Positions 24,171 through 33,919 are shown, counted from the first letter of the stretch. The stretch is DNA of 64,000 nucleotides from Pseudomonas soli (GCF_900110655.1 NZ_FOEQ01000003.1:372001-436000); one strand, 5' to 3'. Made by a program: numbers and translations. Notes: generated from the sequence alone by a model not told the origin.

Positions 24171-26066
24171 ATGTCTGTTTCCGTTCGCGACGCCTTGCGC
24201 ATGGCCGGGCTTTACGTGTTGCTTTCGATTCTCTGGCTGGCGCTGTCCGAGCTGGTCCTGCACGGCATGACCGAGGACCCGCTGGCCCTGGCCGTGGGGC
24301 GGCAGATCAATGTCGTGCTCTGGGTCTTGCTCAGTGCCGCGCTGATCTTCGTTTCCCGCGCGCGCCTGCTCGATTTCATCGGCATCGGCGCCCGCCTGCG
24401 CAGCGAGGACCGCGAACGCCTGCGCATGGCCGCGGCGGTGTTCGACAGCACCCTGGAAGGGGTGCTGGTGACCGATCGCAACGGCCTGATCGTGCACGTC
24501 AACCGGGCGTTCATGCGTATCACCGGCTACCAGCAGGAAGAAGTCATCGGTCAGCGTCCGAGCAAGTTCAAGTCCGGGCGGCATGGCGCGCCGTTCTACC
24601 AGCAGATCTATGCCGCGCTGGCGGAGCAGGGCGAATGGAGCGGAGAAATCTGGAACCGCCGTAAAAGCGGGGAGATCTACCCGCAATGGCAGACGATCTG
24701 TGCCATTCGTGACGACAGTGGTGAACTCAGCCATTACGTCGCGGTGTTCAGCGACATCAGCGTGATCAAGCACACCGAGCAAGAGCTGGCCTACCTTGTC
24801 CATCACGACCCGCTGACCGGCCTGCCCAACCGCCTGCTGTTCAATGATCGCGCCATGCAGGCGATGGCCGCGGCGCAGGCCAACAAGCGTGGCTGCGCCT
24901 TGCTGCTGCTCGACCTCGACCACTTCCAGAGCATCAACGATGGCCTCGGCCACACCATTGGCGACCAACTGCTCAAGCTGGTTGGCGAACGCCTGCGCGA
25001 GGTGCTGGGCAACGGCGTGACCCTGGCGCGCCTGGGGGGCGACGAGTTCGGCGTGCTGGCCGAGAGCTGCCAGCAGGTCGGCCAGGCCGGCAAGTTGGCG
25101 CAATCGATCATCGAACGCTTGAAAGAACCGTTCTGCTTCGAGGGTAACCGCCTGTTCATCAGTGCCAGCATCGGCATCAGCCTGTTCCCCAACGATGCCC
25201 TGAGCGCCGAGCAACTGCTGCGCAACGCCGATTCGGCGCTGTTCAAGGCCAAGAGCAATGGCCGCGCCTGCTACGCGCTTTACACCGAGGAGCTTACCGC
25301 CCATGCCCAGCAGCGGGTCGAGACCGCCGGTGAATTGCGCCGGGCGCTCGAGCAGCAGGAACTGCGGGTGTTCTTCCAGCCGGTGCACGACCTGTTCACC
25401 GCGCGGATGATCGGCGTCGAGGCGCTGGTGCGCTGGCAACACCCTGTGCGTGGCCTGGTTCCTCCCGGGGAGTTCATTCCCATCGCCGAGCGTACCGGGA
25501 TGATTGCCGAAATCGACGCCTGGGTGTTGTGCCAGGCGTGCCGGCAGATGATGCGGTGGCAGGCCGAAGGGCGGCAGCTGGCGTTCGTGGCGGTGAATAT
25601 CTCCAGTCGCCTGTTCAGCCAGCGTGACCTGTACCGACAGGTGGCCAATGCGCTGCACGATACCGGGCTGGATCCGTCGCTGCTCGAGCTCGAAGTGACA
25701 GAGAGCGCGGTGATGGAAGACCCCGAGGTCGCCCTGGAACAGCTGCATCGACTGCGCGAGCTGGGCGTGACCTTGGCCATCGACGATTTCGGCACGGGTT
25801 ACTCGTCATTGCTGCGACTCAAGCGCATGCCCGTGCAGAAGCTGAAGATCGACCAAGGTTTCGTCGCGGGTTTGCCCCATGACGAAGATGACATCGCCAT
25901 CGTGCGGGTGATCATCGCACTGGCGCGGAGCATGGGCATGCAGGTGCACGCCGAAGGCGTCGAGCAGGCTGAGCAGGCGCGGTTCCTGCTGGAGCAGCAA
26001 TGCCAGCTGGGGCAGGGGTACTGGTTCGGGCGGCCGGTGCCGGCGGCGGAGCTGCACTGGGGCTGA
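24171..26066 (+). CDS. Membrane PAS–GGDEF–EAL cyclic di-GMP protein
   Basis: This 631-residue protein has two N-terminal membrane segments (about 9-31 and 42-62), a PAS domain (about 83-205), a GGDEF domain with intact GGDEF at residues 289-293, and an EAL domain beginning with EALVRW at 417. The EAL catalytic set appears complete (VAVNISSRLFSQ, ELEVTESAVMED, AIDDFGTGYSSL, KLKIDQGFVAG, HAEGVEQAEQ). It could therefore both make and degrade cyclic di-GMP, with one activity dominating. It is divergent from desA. The start is ATG 24171; the frame is open far upstream but that stretch is antisense to desA. Confidence 0.88.
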   Translation: MSVSVRDALRMAGLYVLLSILWLALSELVLHGMTEDPLALAVGRQINVVLWVLLSAALIFVSRARLLDFIGIGARLRSEDRERLRMAAAVFDSTLEGVLVTDRNGLIVHVNRAFMRITGYQQEEVIGQRPSKFKSGRHGAPFYQQIYAALAEQGEWSGEIWNRRKSGEIYPQWQTICAIRDDSGELSHYVAVFSDISVIKHTEQELAYLVHHDPLTGLPNRLLFNDRAMQAMAAAQANKRGCALLLLDLDHFQSINDGLGHTIGDQLLKLVGERLREVLGNGVTLARLGGDEFGVLAESCQQVGQAGKLAQSIIERLKEPFCFEGNRLFISASIGISLFPNDALSAEQLLRNADSALFKAKSNGRACYALYTEELTAHAQQRVETAGELRRALEQQELRVFFQPVHDLFTARMIGVEALVRWQHPVRGLVPPGEFIPIAERTGMIAEIDAWVLCQACRQMMRWQAEGRQLAFVAVNISSRLFSQRDLYRQVANALHDTGLDPSLLELEVTESAVMEDPEVALEQLHRLRELGVTLAIDDFGTGYSSLLRLKRMPVQKLKIDQGFVAGLPHDEDDIAIVRVIIALARSMGMQVHAEGVEQAEQARFLLEQQCQLGQGYWFGRPVPAAELHWG

Positions 26067-26070
26067 CAGC

Positions 26071-26092
26071 ATCGCGGGGCAAGCCCCGCGAT
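26071..26092. repeat. Minimal REP palindrome between convergent genes
   Basis: ATCGCGGGGC-AA-GCCCCGCGAT is a perfect 10-bp inverted repeat filling the 30-bp gap between the convergent PAS–GGDEF–EAL and metI stops. It is probably used as a bidirectional terminator. Confidence 0.75.
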
Positions 26093-26096
26093 AGGC

Positions 26097-26741
26097 TCAA
26101 CGCTTGTTCAAACCTTTGGCCAAACGGTCCCCGCCCAGCTGGATCACCGCCACCAGCGCCACCAGCATCACGATCACGGTCAGCATGATCTGGCTGTCGA
26201 AGCGCTGGTAGCCGTAGCGATAGGCGATATCCCCCAGGCCTCCGGCACCGATCGCCCCGGCCATGGCCGAAGAGTTGATCAGCGTCACCAGGGTGATGGT
26301 GAAGCCGCCGACGATCCCCGGCAGCGCCTCGGGCAGCAGCACGTGCCAGACGATGTGCCAGCGTCGGCAGCCCATGGCCTGTGCCGCTTCGATCAGGCCG
26401 TGGTCCACCTCGCGCAGGCTGACCTCGGCGATGCGCGCGAAGAACGGCGTGGCGGCGATGGTCAGCGGCACCACGGCGGCCCACACGCCATAGGTGGTGC
26501 CGACCACCAGGCGGGTGAAGGGGATCAGCGCGACCATCAGGATCAGGAACGGGATCGAGCGGAACAGGTTGACGATGGCGCCCAGCACCCGGTTCAGCGC
26601 GGCGGCCTCGAAGATTCCGCCCTTGTCGCTGGTGACCAGCAGCACTGCCATCGGTACCCCGACGACCAGCGCGACCAGCGAGGACACGCCGACCATCAGC
26701 AGGGTGTCGAGCAAGCCTTGCAGCAGGCGATCAATCCACAT
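26097..26741 (-). CDS. metI: Met-type ABC importer permease (MetI family)
   Basis: This 214-residue permease has about five hydrophobic helices and the EAA loop ... [30 protein letters not shown] typical of MetI. ATG 26741 is favoured because GGAGG lies 9 nt upstream; ATG 26759 lacks a site. The start overlaps the metN stop by 11 bp, so the genes are coupled. It is the last gene of a six-gene transcript with sulfur-related flavoenzymes. Its substrate may therefore be methionine, a methionine derivative or another organosulfur compound. Confidence 0.88.
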   Translation of the reverse strand: MWIDRLLQGLLDTLLMVGVSSLVALVVGVPMAVLLVTSDKGGIFEAAALNRVLGAIVNLFRSIPFLILMVALIPFTRLVVGTTYGVWAAVVPLTIAATPFFARIAEVSLREVDHGLIEAAQAMGCRRWHIVWHVLLPEALPGIVGGFTITLVTLINSSAMAGAIGAGGLGDIAYRYGYQRFDSQIMLTVIVMLVALVAVIQLGGDRLAKGLNKR

Positions 26742-27840
26742 GGCCAAGTACCTCCACATCCACGGCCCAGCGGCGGGCGCGTTCGAGCAACTGGTGGGTG
26801 TCCAGCGGCGAGCCGCGCACGGCCAGGATCAGTTGCCCCAAGGCATGCTCGCCGATGGTCTCGACGCCGCCCTGGAGCAGCCGCACGCGTCCGCCCAGAT
26901 CGCTGAACAGGGCGCTCAGTTCCGGCTCGCCCACCAGGTCGAGCTTGAGCACCACGGCCGCGTCGCGGCTGACCGGCTGGGCACGCAGGCTGGCTTGCAA
27001 GGCGGCCGGCAGCTTGGTCTGCAGCGGTGCGAGCAGGGTGCGGGTGACGTCGTGGCGCGGTGTGCCGAACACTTGCCAGACCTCGCCCTGTTCGACGATT
27101 TCGCCCCGTTCGAGCACCACCACGCGCTGGCAGATATCGCGGATCACCGCCATCTCGTGGGTGATCAGCACCACGGTCAGGCCCAGGCGTTGGTTGATGT
27201 CGCGCAGCAGCTCGAGGATCGAGGCAGTGGTTTCCGGGTCCAGCGCGGAGGTGGCTTCGTCGCACAGCAGGATCTCGGGGTCATGCACCAGCGCCCGGGC
27301 GATGCCGATGCGCTGCTTCTGCCCGCCCGACAGTTGCGCGGGGTAGACATGGTGCTTTTCCGCCAGGCCGACGAGTTCCAGCAGCTCGCGGACCTTGCGC
27401 TGGCGTTCGGCCTTGGCCACGCCGGCCACCTTCAACGGCAGCTCGACGTTCTCCCACACGGTCTTGGCCGACATCAGGTTGAAGTGCTGGAAGATCATGC
27501 CGATGCGCCGGCGCAAGGCGACCAGATGGTCCTCGTCGAACGGCGCGATATCCACCTGGTCGATCAGCACCCGGCCCTGGCTGGGCTGTTCCAGGCGGTT
27601 GATGGTGCGCAGCAGCGAAGACTTGCCGGCACCGCTGCGGCCGATGATGCCGAATATTTCGCCGCGGCGGATGTTCAGGTCGATGCCCTGCAACGCCGGC
27701 TGGACCTGGCCCGGATAGGTCTTGCCCAGGCCGATGAAGCGGATGTGCGCCTGGTTCACTTCAGGGCGCAGGGCCGTTTCCTCGGCCTTGAACGGTTCGG
27801 CGGGCGGGATGGGCGCCCTCAGGGCGCTGGCCTGGGCCAT
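26731..27840 (-). CDS. metN: Met-type ABC importer ATP-binding protein (MetN family, with C-terminal NIL domain)
   Basis: This 369-residue ATPase has Walker [11 protein letters not shown]-loop IFQHFNLM, signature LSGGQKQR, Walker [13 protein letters not shown] and switch His [12 protein letters not shown]-terminal domain of about 90 residues ([34 protein letters not shown]) is the NIL regulatory domain, where methionine inhibits MetN. An N-terminal extension of about 30 residues precedes the ATPase core and is longer than usual. It lies 1 bp after the metQ-like stop. It is part of the sulfur operon at 26.1-32.5 kb. Confidence 0.88.
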   Translation of the reverse strand: MAQASALRAPIPPAEPFKAEETALRPEVNQAHIRFIGLGKTYPGQVQPALQGIDLNIRRGEIFGIIGRSGAGKSSLLRTINRLEQPSQGRVLIDQVDIAPFDEDHLVALRRRIGMIFQHFNLMSAKTVWENVELPLKVAGVAKAERQRKVRELLELVGLAEKHHVYPAQLSGGQKQRIGIARALVHDPEILLCDEATSALDPETTASILELLRDINQRLGLTVVLITHEMAVIRDICQRVVVLERGEIVEQGEVWQVFGTPRHDVTRTLLAPLQTKLPAALQASLRAQPVSRDAAVVLKLDLVGEPELSALFSDLGGRVRLLQGGVETIGEHALGQLILAVRGSPLDTHQLLERARRWAVDVEVLGHVD

Positions 27841-27841
27841 G

Positions 27842-28642
27842 TCAGCCTTCCCAGCCGGCCTGGTAGAGCTTGCCGTGGGCCTTGTCGAGGGCGGCGCGTA
27901 CGACCGGCGAGTGTTGGTAGATATCGACGAACTTGGCCAGGCGCGGGTCGTTTTTCTCCTGTGGGCGGATAACGAACTGGATCACGTACTCCTTGTTCTC
28001 CAGGCCGTCGAACAGCAGCGCCGAGGTGGCGTCAAAGGTGTTGGCCAGGCGGATGTACGCCGGGTAGCCCTGCACCAGGTCGGCGTCGTCATAGGCGCGC
28101 ACCAGCTGCACCGCTTCTACCTGGAGAATTTTGATCTTCTTCGGGTTGGCGATGATGTCGTCCTCGGTGGCCTTGTAACCCACGCCCTGCTTGAGGGTGA
28201 TCAGGCCGGCCTTGGCCAGCAGTTGCAGGCCACGGCCGCTGTTGATCGGGTCGTTGGCGATGGCCACGCTGGCGCCTACGGGCAGCTCGGCAAAGATTTT
28301 GTACTTTTTCGAATACAGCCCAACGTTGTTGATGATCCCCGGTGCATAGGGGACCAGGTTGAAACCGGCGGCGGCCTTGGCGTTTTCCAGGAAGGGGATG
28401 TGCTGGAAGTAGTTCACGTCGATGTCGCCGCTGTTGAGGCTGACATTCGGCGCGATCCAGTCGCTGAATTCGATCAGCTTCACTTCCAGACCTTGTTTTT
28501 GGGCTTCTGCCACCGCGGCTTCCAACGGGATGGCGAAGGCGGCGGTGGTGCCAATCTTCAGTGGCTCCGCGGCGAAGGCGGCGGCGGACAGGCCGAGACC
28601 CAGGGCAATGGCCGCGACGGGCCGGAACAGTTTTTCAAGCAT
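27842..28642 (-). CDS. metQ: MetQ/NlpA-family substrate-binding protein
   Basis: This 266-residue protein has a signal peptide ([20 protein letters not shown], then AAFA). The fold motifs are [58 protein letters not shown] (interrupted here for length), the standard MetQ opening. No lipobox Cys is seen at the cleavage site, so it is soluble rather than lipid-anchored, unlike E. coli MetQ. It starts at ATG 28642, overlapping the end of the monooxygenase gene by 8 bp. Confidence 0.86.
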   Translation of the reverse strand: MLEKLFRPVAAIALGLGLSAAAFAAEPLKIGTTAAFAIPLEAAVAEAQKQGLEVKLIEFSDWIAPNVSLNSGDIDVNYFQHIPFLENAKAAAGFNLVPYAPGIINNVGLYSKKYKIFAELPVGASVAIANDPINSGRGLQLLAKAGLITLKQGVGYKATEDDIIANPKKIKILQVEAVQLVRAYDDADLVQGYPAYIRLANTFDATSALLFDGLENKEYVIQFVIRPQEKNDPRLAKFVDIYQHSPVVRAALDKAHGKLYQAGWEG

Positions 28643-30026
28643 GGTGCAGGGCTCCAGTCGGGGCAGGGGTGGGGGTGTTGCGGTAGGAGGATCCGGGATG
28701 GTCGGCGGGCAAGTGCGGATGGTCGCTGGCGAACAGCTTCTCGCGCAGGGTGCCTTCGGCGTAGCCAGTCTTGTAGCGGCCACGGCGTTGCAGTTCGGGT
28801 ACTACCAGGTCGATGAAGGCCTCGAAGCTTTCCGGGGTGACGGTGCGGGTCAGGTTGAAGCCGTCCAGGCCGGTGTCGTCGAGCCAGCCGATCAGTTGCT
28901 CGGCCACCTGCCCGGGGTCGCCGACCAGGGTCACGTAGCGGCCGCCCAAGGCGTGCTGCTCCAGCAGGCGGCGGCGGGTCCAGGCGCTGTCCTGCAATTG
29001 GCGGGTGGCGGACTGGATGGCATTGCCCTTGGCGAAACCGATGGGTTCGTCCAGTTCGTAGCGTGAGAAATCGATACCGGTGGAGCTGGCGAAATGCGCA
29101 ACACCTGCCTCGGCGCTGGCGTAATGCAGGTACTCGGCGTGCAGGGCGTGGGCTTGGTCTTCAGTTGCGGCAACGATCACGGTGATGCCCATGAATACCT
29201 TGACCGCCTGCGGGTCGCGACCAGCGGCTTGCGCAGCTGCGCGCACCTTGTCGACCTGGGCGCGGGTGGCTGCCTTTTCCTGGCCGCTGATGAACACGCA
29301 CTCGGCATGGTTGCCGGCAAAGGCCAAACCGCGCGCCGAACTGCCGGCCTGGAACAGTACCGGTGTGCGCTGCGGCGAAGGCTCGCACAGGTGATAGCCT
29401 TCGACCTTGTAGAACTCGCCATGGTGCTCGACCTTGCGCACCCTGTCCGGTCGCGCATACACGCGCTGCGCGCGGTCGGCGACCACGGCATCGTCGGCCC
29501 AACTGCCTTCGAGCAGCTTGTACAGCACCTGCAGGTACTCGTCGGCCTGGTCGTAGCGGCGATCGTGCTCGGGTTGCTGTTCCAGCCCCATGGCCCGGGC
29601 TGCACTGTCGAGGTAGCCGGTGACGATGTTCCAGCCGACCCGGCCGTTGCTCAGGTGATCGAGAGTGGAGAGGCGCCGGGCGAACAGGTAAGGCGCTTCA
29701 TAGGTCAGGTTGGCGGTGAGGCCAAAGCCCAGATGCCTGGTAACAGCGGCCATGGCCGAGACCAGCAGCAGCGGGTCGTTGACCGGCAGCTGGATCGACT
29801 CCTTCAGCGTCACGTCCAGCGACTGGCCATAGACATCGTAGGTGCCGATGATATCGGCGATGAACAGCCCGTCGAACAGCCCCCGCTCCAGCAGGCGGGC
29901 GAGGTCGGTCCAGTAGTCGAGGGTCTTGTACTGGGTCGAAGTGTCCCGCGGGTGGGTCCACAAACCGTGGTTGATGTGCCCGATGCAGTTCATGTTGAAG
30001 GCATTGAGCAGGATCTGCTTGGCCAT
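28635..30026 (-). CDS. NtaA/SnaA/DszA-type FMN-dependent monooxygenase
   Basis: This 463-residue bacterial-luciferase-like enzyme belongs to the reduced-FMN-using NtaA/SnaA/DszA group. Visible motifs are NMNCIGHINHGLWTHPRD near the N-terminus, GLFIADIIG, RLSTLDHLSNGRVGWNIVTGYL and FQAGSSARGLAFAGNHAE. Such enzymes oxidise organosulfur or aminopolycarboxylate substrates with FMNH2 from a partner reductase, which is not encoded nearby. The start codon overlaps the upstream SfnB-like stop by one base (TGATG), indicating coupling. Oxidation of a thioether or sulfone-like compound is an inference from the operon. Confidence 0.87.
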   Translation of the reverse strand: MAKQILLNAFNMNCIGHINHGLWTHPRDTSTQYKTLDYWTDLARLLERGLFDGLFIADIIGTYDVYGQSLDVTLKESIQLPVNDPLLLVSAMAAVTRHLGFGLTANLTYEAPYLFARRLSTLDHLSNGRVGWNIVTGYLDSAARAMGLEQQPEHDRRYDQADEYLQVLYKLLEGSWADDAVVADRAQRVYARPDRVRKVEHHGEFYKVEGYHLCEPSPQRTPVLFQAGSSARGLAFAGNHAECVFISGQEKAATRAQVDKVRAAAQAAGRDPQAVKVFMGITVIVAATEDQAHALHAEYLHYASAEAGVAHFASSTGIDFSRYELDEPIGFAKGNAIQSATRQLQDSAWTRRRLLEQHALGGRYVTLVGDPGQVAEQLIGWLDDTGLDGFNLTRTVTPESFEAFIDLVVPELQRRGRYKTGYAEGTLREKLFASDHPHLPADHPGSSYRNTPTPAPTGALHHA

Positions 30027-31207
30027 CAGATGGTCCCTCGGCGCGGCGGTTTCTCGTCGTTGAGGTAGTAATTGCCGATGGCGTGGTACTTCCAGCGCAC
30101 CGGGTCGTGCAGGGTGTGCACCCGGGCGTTGCGCCAGTGGCGGTCGAGGTTGTGCTCGGCCAGGGTGGCCTGGCTGCCGGCCAGCTCGAACAGGGTGGTG
30201 CCGGCGGCCAGGGAGATCTCGGTGCTGATTGCCCGGGCCTCGGCGACGGCAATCGAGGCGGCGGCCAGGGTCTCGGCGTTGCTGTCGGCCTGGGCGATGT
30301 CGAGGATTTCACCCGCGCGTTCGAGCAGGGCCTCGGTGGCATGCAGGCGGATTGCCAGATTACCGAAGCTCTTCAAGGTGAGCGGGTCGTCGCTGGCCTT
30401 GTCGAGGCCGGAGTCGATCCAGGGTCGGCTGCGGGTACGCACGAAGTGCAGGGCGTCCTCGTAGGCGGCGCGGGCGATACCGGTGTCGATCGCAGCATGG
30501 AGGATCTGCGCCAGCGGGCCGACCGTGGTCGGGCGCTCGAAGGCGCTCTGGAACGGCACCACGTCTTCGGCGCGGACCGGCACATGGTTGAACACTACCG
30601 AGCCGCTGCCGGTGGTGCGCTGGCCAAAGCCACTCCAGTCATCAATCACCTCGATGCCCTGGCTGTCGGCGGGCACGAAGGCCAGGTGCGATACGCCCTG
30701 CTCGTCGATCACCAGGGTCGGGATGCGCTGGGCGTAGATCGCGCCGGTGCAGTAGAACTTGCGGCCATCGATGCGGTAATGGTCGCCGTCGCGGCTCAGG
30801 CGGGTGGTGCGCTCGTGGGCGTTCTTCGTGCCGAGCTCGGCCAGCGCGTTGCCGAAGCGCCGGCCAGCGAGGACTTCGGCGTAGAGGCGTTGCTGTTGTT
30901 CGGGGCCGCCGTTCACCCGCAGCACTTCCAGGGCGTAGAAGTGGTTCTGCGGGATCTGCCCGAGCGAGGCGTCGGCCTGGGCGATGCGGGCGATGACCTT
31001 GGCCAGGGTGGCGCTGGACACGCCGGCGCCGCCAAAGGCCTTGGGCACGCTGATGCCCCACAGGCCGGACTGCACGAAACGTTCGAGTTCGGCATGGGGC
31101 AGACGGCGCTCGCGGTCGCGCAGGGCGCTGTCTTCGCGCAGGTAGTGGGCGAGTTCGTCGGCGACGGCCAGGGCCTGGGCGTCGGTGGTTATGATGGATG
31201 CAGTCAT
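30026..31207 (-). CDS. SfnB-family flavin monooxygenase (acyl-CoA-dehydrogenase fold), paralogue 1
   Basis: This 393-residue acyl-CoA-dehydrogenase-like protein of the SfnB/DszC type has the N-terminal helical region (PHAELERFVQSGLWGISVPKAFGGAG), a middle beta domain (GRKFYCTGAIYAQ, DDWSGFGQRTTGSGSVVFNHVPV) and a C-terminal helical domain ending NLDRHWRNARVHTLHDPVRW. SfnB proteins act in sulfur acquisition from dimethyl sulfone and related compounds. ATG 31207 follows GGAGAG. It is coupled to the monooxygenase. It is a close paralogue of the next upstream gene, most similar at its C-terminus. Confidence 0.86.
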   Translation of the reverse strand: MTASIITTDAQALAVADELAHYLREDSALRDRERRLPHAELERFVQSGLWGISVPKAFGGAGVSSATLAKVIARIAQADASLGQIPQNHFYALEVLRVNGGPEQQQRLYAEVLAGRRFGNALAELGTKNAHERTTRLSRDGDHYRIDGRKFYCTGAIYAQRIPTLVIDEQGVSHLAFVPADSQGIEVIDDWSGFGQRTTGSGSVVFNHVPVRAEDVVPFQSAFERPTTVGPLAQILHAAIDTGIARAAYEDALHFVRTRSRPWIDSGLDKASDDPLTLKSFGNLAIRLHATEALLERAGEILDIAQADSNAETLAAASIAVAEARAISTEISLAAGTTLFELAGSQATLAEHNLDRHWRNARVHTLHDPVRWKYHAIGNYYLNDEKPPRRGTI

Positions 31208-31210
31208 TGT

Positions 31211-31288
31211 GCTCTCCAGGTCCCATCGCGGAGCACGCCCGCCCTCACGCGAACGCATGGGAGCGGGCTTGCCCCGGGACGGGCCGAT
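31211..31288. repeat. Diverged REP pair between the two SfnB-family genes
   Basis: CCCATCGCGGAGCACGCCCG and, inverted, GGGAGCGGGCTTGCCCCGGG face each other across the 82-bp gap. Both differ from the perfect REP core. This is the only sizeable spacer in the six-gene operon and could process or partly end the transcript. Confidence 0.6.
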
Positions 31289-31289
31289 A

Positions 31290-32531
31290 TCAGATCCAGG
31301 AATGGCGGGCAGGCAGGGTGCCGTTGAGGTGGTAGGCGCCGACGGCGTGGTACTTCCAGCGCACCGGGTCGTGCAGGGTGTGGACCCGGGCGTTGCGCCA
31401 GTGCCGGTCGAGGTTGAACTCGGCCAGGCTGGCGCGGCTGCCGGCCAGCTCGAACAGTTTCTCGCTGGCCTGCAGCGAGATCTCGGTGGTGAGCACCTTG
31501 GCTTCGGCCACGGCAATCGAGGCACGGGCCGCGGCGGCGGCATCGATCACGCCGGCGTTCACTTCGTCGAGCACCCTGGCGGCCTTGCGCAGCAGGGCCT
31601 CGGCGGCGTGCAGTTCGAGCTTCAGGCGGCCGATATCGGCGATCACATAGGGATCGTCGCTGTTGCGTTCGACCTTGGCCTCGATCCAGGGCCGGGACTT
31701 CTCCCGCACGAACTGGATCGTGTCCTCGATGGCCGCTTCGGCGATGCCGGCGTCGATGGCCGCCTGGATCAGCTGCGAGGCGGCGCCCTGGATGCTGGGC
31801 TCTTCACGCAGGCGCCAGTTGTCCAGCACCAGGTCGGCGTCCACCGGCACCTGGTCGAGCAGCACGGTGCCGCTGGCGGTGGTGCGCTGGCCGAAGCCGG
31901 ACCAGTCATCGACGATGCGCAGCCCCGGGCTGCCGCGACGGACAAAGGCCAGGCGTTGCCGGCCGTCATCGTCCAGGGCTTTTACCGCTACCCAGTGGGC
32001 GTACAGGGCACCGGTGGAATAGAACTTCTCGCCACTGATGCGATAGCCGTCGCCCTCGCGGGTAATGCGCGCCTTGAGTGTCAGGGTGTCCTTGGTCCCG
32101 CGCTCGGGGCCGGCATTGCCGAAGCGCCAGCCGTCGAGCACGGCGCGGAAGATCGCTTCCTGCTGCGCCTGGGTGGCGGTAAGGCGCACCAGTTGCAGGA
32201 TGCCGAACTGGTTCTGCGGAATCTGCCCCAGCGCCGGGTCGGCGGCACTGATCAGGCGGAACACTTCGGCGATGGTTTGGAACGACACCTCGGGACCGCC
32301 GAAGGCCTTGGGCACGCTGATGCTGCCCAGGCCGCTGCGGGTGAACTGTTCGATCTCGGCCCATGGCAGCTTGCGCTGCTGGTCACGTTTGGCGGCCTGC
32401 TGGCGGGCCACCTCGGCCAGTTCGCGGGCGGCCTGCAGGGCCTCTTCGTCGTTGCGCAGCACCTTGGCCGGCAGCAGCAGCGGCGAGCTGTCGTGATCGC
32501 TGTGGAATCGGGTAGTTGGTTGGCTGGACAT
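31290..32531 (-). CDS. SfnB-family flavin monooxygenase (acyl-CoA-dehydrogenase fold), paralogue 2
   Basis: This 413-residue paralogue has the same layout: PWAEIEQFTRSGLGSISVPKAFGGPE, GEKFYSTGALYAHW, DDWSGFGQRTTASGTVLLDQVPV and the closing NLDRHWRNARVHTLHDPVRW. It carries an extra N-terminal segment of about 25 residues. ATG 32531 follows AAGGAG at good spacing. It is the first gene of the operon, so the promoter should lie in the 250-bp gap to 32781. That gap contains an AT-rich patch (about 32681-32725) and no sigma-54 -24/-12 motif that I could find. Confidence 0.86.
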   Translation of the reverse strand: MSSQPTTRFHSDHDSSPLLLPAKVLRNDEEALQAARELAEVARQQAAKRDQQRKLPWAEIEQFTRSGLGSISVPKAFGGPEVSFQTIAEVFRLISAADPALGQIPQNQFGILQLVRLTATQAQQEAIFRAVLDGWRFGNAGPERGTKDTLTLKARITREGDGYRISGEKFYSTGALYAHWVAVKALDDDGRQRLAFVRRGSPGLRIVDDWSGFGQRTTASGTVLLDQVPVDADLVLDNWRLREEPSIQGAASQLIQAAIDAGIAEAAIEDTIQFVREKSRPWIEAKVERNSDDPYVIADIGRLKLELHAAEALLRKAARVLDEVNAGVIDAAAAARASIAVAEAKVLTTEISLQASEKLFELAGSRASLAEFNLDRHWRNARVHTLHDPVRWKYHAVGAYHLNGTLPARHSWI

Positions 32532-32781
32532 CAGTACCGCTCCTTGGCTGCACTCAATGCCCTGGCGTTATGCACTGGGGTGATTGTGATCCTGACCATT
32601 CCTAACCTCACAAAGTTGAAAGCGTCGCCTCAGCTGATGGCGACAGACGTTTGCTGGTCCGGTGGTCCGGTCGATATACCCTATTCGTTTAGAAAAAGTT
32701 TATGAACTACCATTTAGGAATATGAATAGAAGAACTGTGGGGTCGGCCCTATCACCGTAAGCCAGTGACAGGGCAGAAAGG

Positions 32782-33762
32782 TCAGCGCTGAACCGTTACC
32801 ACCAGCTTGCCCGCTGCCTGGCGTTGCGCCAGACGTTCGATCGCGGTGCCGCCCTCGGCCAGCGCGTAGGTCTGCGATACCAGCGGTTTCAGCTTGCCCT
32901 CGGCATGCCAGGCGAACAGTTGGCGGAAGTTGGCGGCGTTGTCCTCCGGCTGGCGCTGGGCAAAGGCGCCCCAGAACACCCCGACCACCGCCGCGCCCTT
33001 GAGCAGCGCCAGGTTCACCGGCAACTGCGGGATCGTCCCACTGGCGAACCCCACCACCAGCAACCGGCCGTTCCACGCCAGCCCCCGTACAGCCTGGTCG
33101 AACAACTCGCCACCGACCGGATCGTAGATCACATCCACGCCCTGGCCGCCGGTCAGGCGCTTGATCTCGTCCTTGAGGCTGGCCTGGCTGTAGTCGACCA
33201 GCTCGTCGGCCCCGGCCGCCTTGGCGATCGCCAGCTTCTCGGCACTGCTGGCCGCCGCAATCACCCGTGCCCCGAGGGCCTTGCCGATTTCCACCGCTGC
33301 CAGGCCGACGCCACCTGAGGCACCGAGCACCAGCAGGGTTTCACCGGCCTTGAGTTGGCCGCGTTGGGTGAGGGCGTGCATCGAGGTGCCGTAGGTCATG
33401 CCGAACGCGGCGGCAGTGGTGAAGTCCATGCCCGCCGGGATCGGCAGCACGTTGTAGAACGGCACCGCCACTTGCTCGGCGAAAGCGCCCCAGCCGGTCA
33501 GGGCCATGACCCGGTCGCCGACCTTGAACGCACCGGCCTTCTCGCCGACCGCGGCCACCACGCCGGCAGCTTCCGCCCCCGGCGAGAACGGCAACGGTGG
33601 CTTGAACTGGTACTTGCCCTCGATGATCAGGGTGTCGGGGAAGTTGACCCCTGCGGCGTGCACGTCGAGGAGTATCTCGTTCTTCTTTGGCACGGGGCTG
33701 GCGACCTCTTCCAGGACCAGGTCCCGCGCCGGGCCCAGGGCTTTGCACAACAAGGCTTTCAT
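32782..33762 (-). CDS. NADPH:quinone oxidoreductase family protein (zinc-free MDR)
   Basis: This 326-residue medium-chain reductase has a GroES-like N-terminal domain (LLDVHAAGVNFPDTLIIEGKYQ) and a Rossmann fold with the NADPH motif VLGASGGVGLAAVEIGKALGARV. No cluster of zinc-ligand cysteines is present. Family members reduce quinones or enones. ATG 33762 begins the conserved N-terminus (MKALLCKALGPARDLVLEEV) and has AAGGA upstream. The gene is divergent from the FliL-like gene and belongs to no evident operon. Confidence 0.85.
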   Translation of the reverse strand: MKALLCKALGPARDLVLEEVASPVPKKNEILLDVHAAGVNFPDTLIIEGKYQFKPPLPFSPGAEAAGVVAAVGEKAGAFKVGDRVMALTGWGAFAEQVAVPFYNVLPIPAGMDFTTAAAFGMTYGTSMHALTQRGQLKAGETLLVLGASGGVGLAAVEIGKALGARVIAAASSAEKLAIAKAAGADELVDYSQASLKDEIKRLTGGQGVDVIYDPVGGELFDQAVRGLAWNGRLLVVGFASGTIPQLPVNLALLKGAAVVGVFWGAFAQRQPEDNAANFRQLFAWHAEGKLKPLVSQTYALAEGGTAIERLAQRQAAGKLVVTVQR

Positions 33763-33919
33763 CAGGGCTATTCCTTTGCGTGTGGTGGCCGATAAGTGTA
33801 GGAGGGCCACCCCTAGGGTCAACGAGCATGGTCGGCCCTGATGAGCTGGCATAAGCCCGGGCTTGGGTTTGGCCGGCGCGCTGGGTAAGCTGGCGGCAAC
33901 TGTATTGAGGAGCGAATTC

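Noticed and set aside
32532..32781. Sigma-54 (-24/-12) promoter for the SfnB operon
   Set aside because: I looked for GG-N10-GC on both strands with the surrounding consensus and found no credible match.
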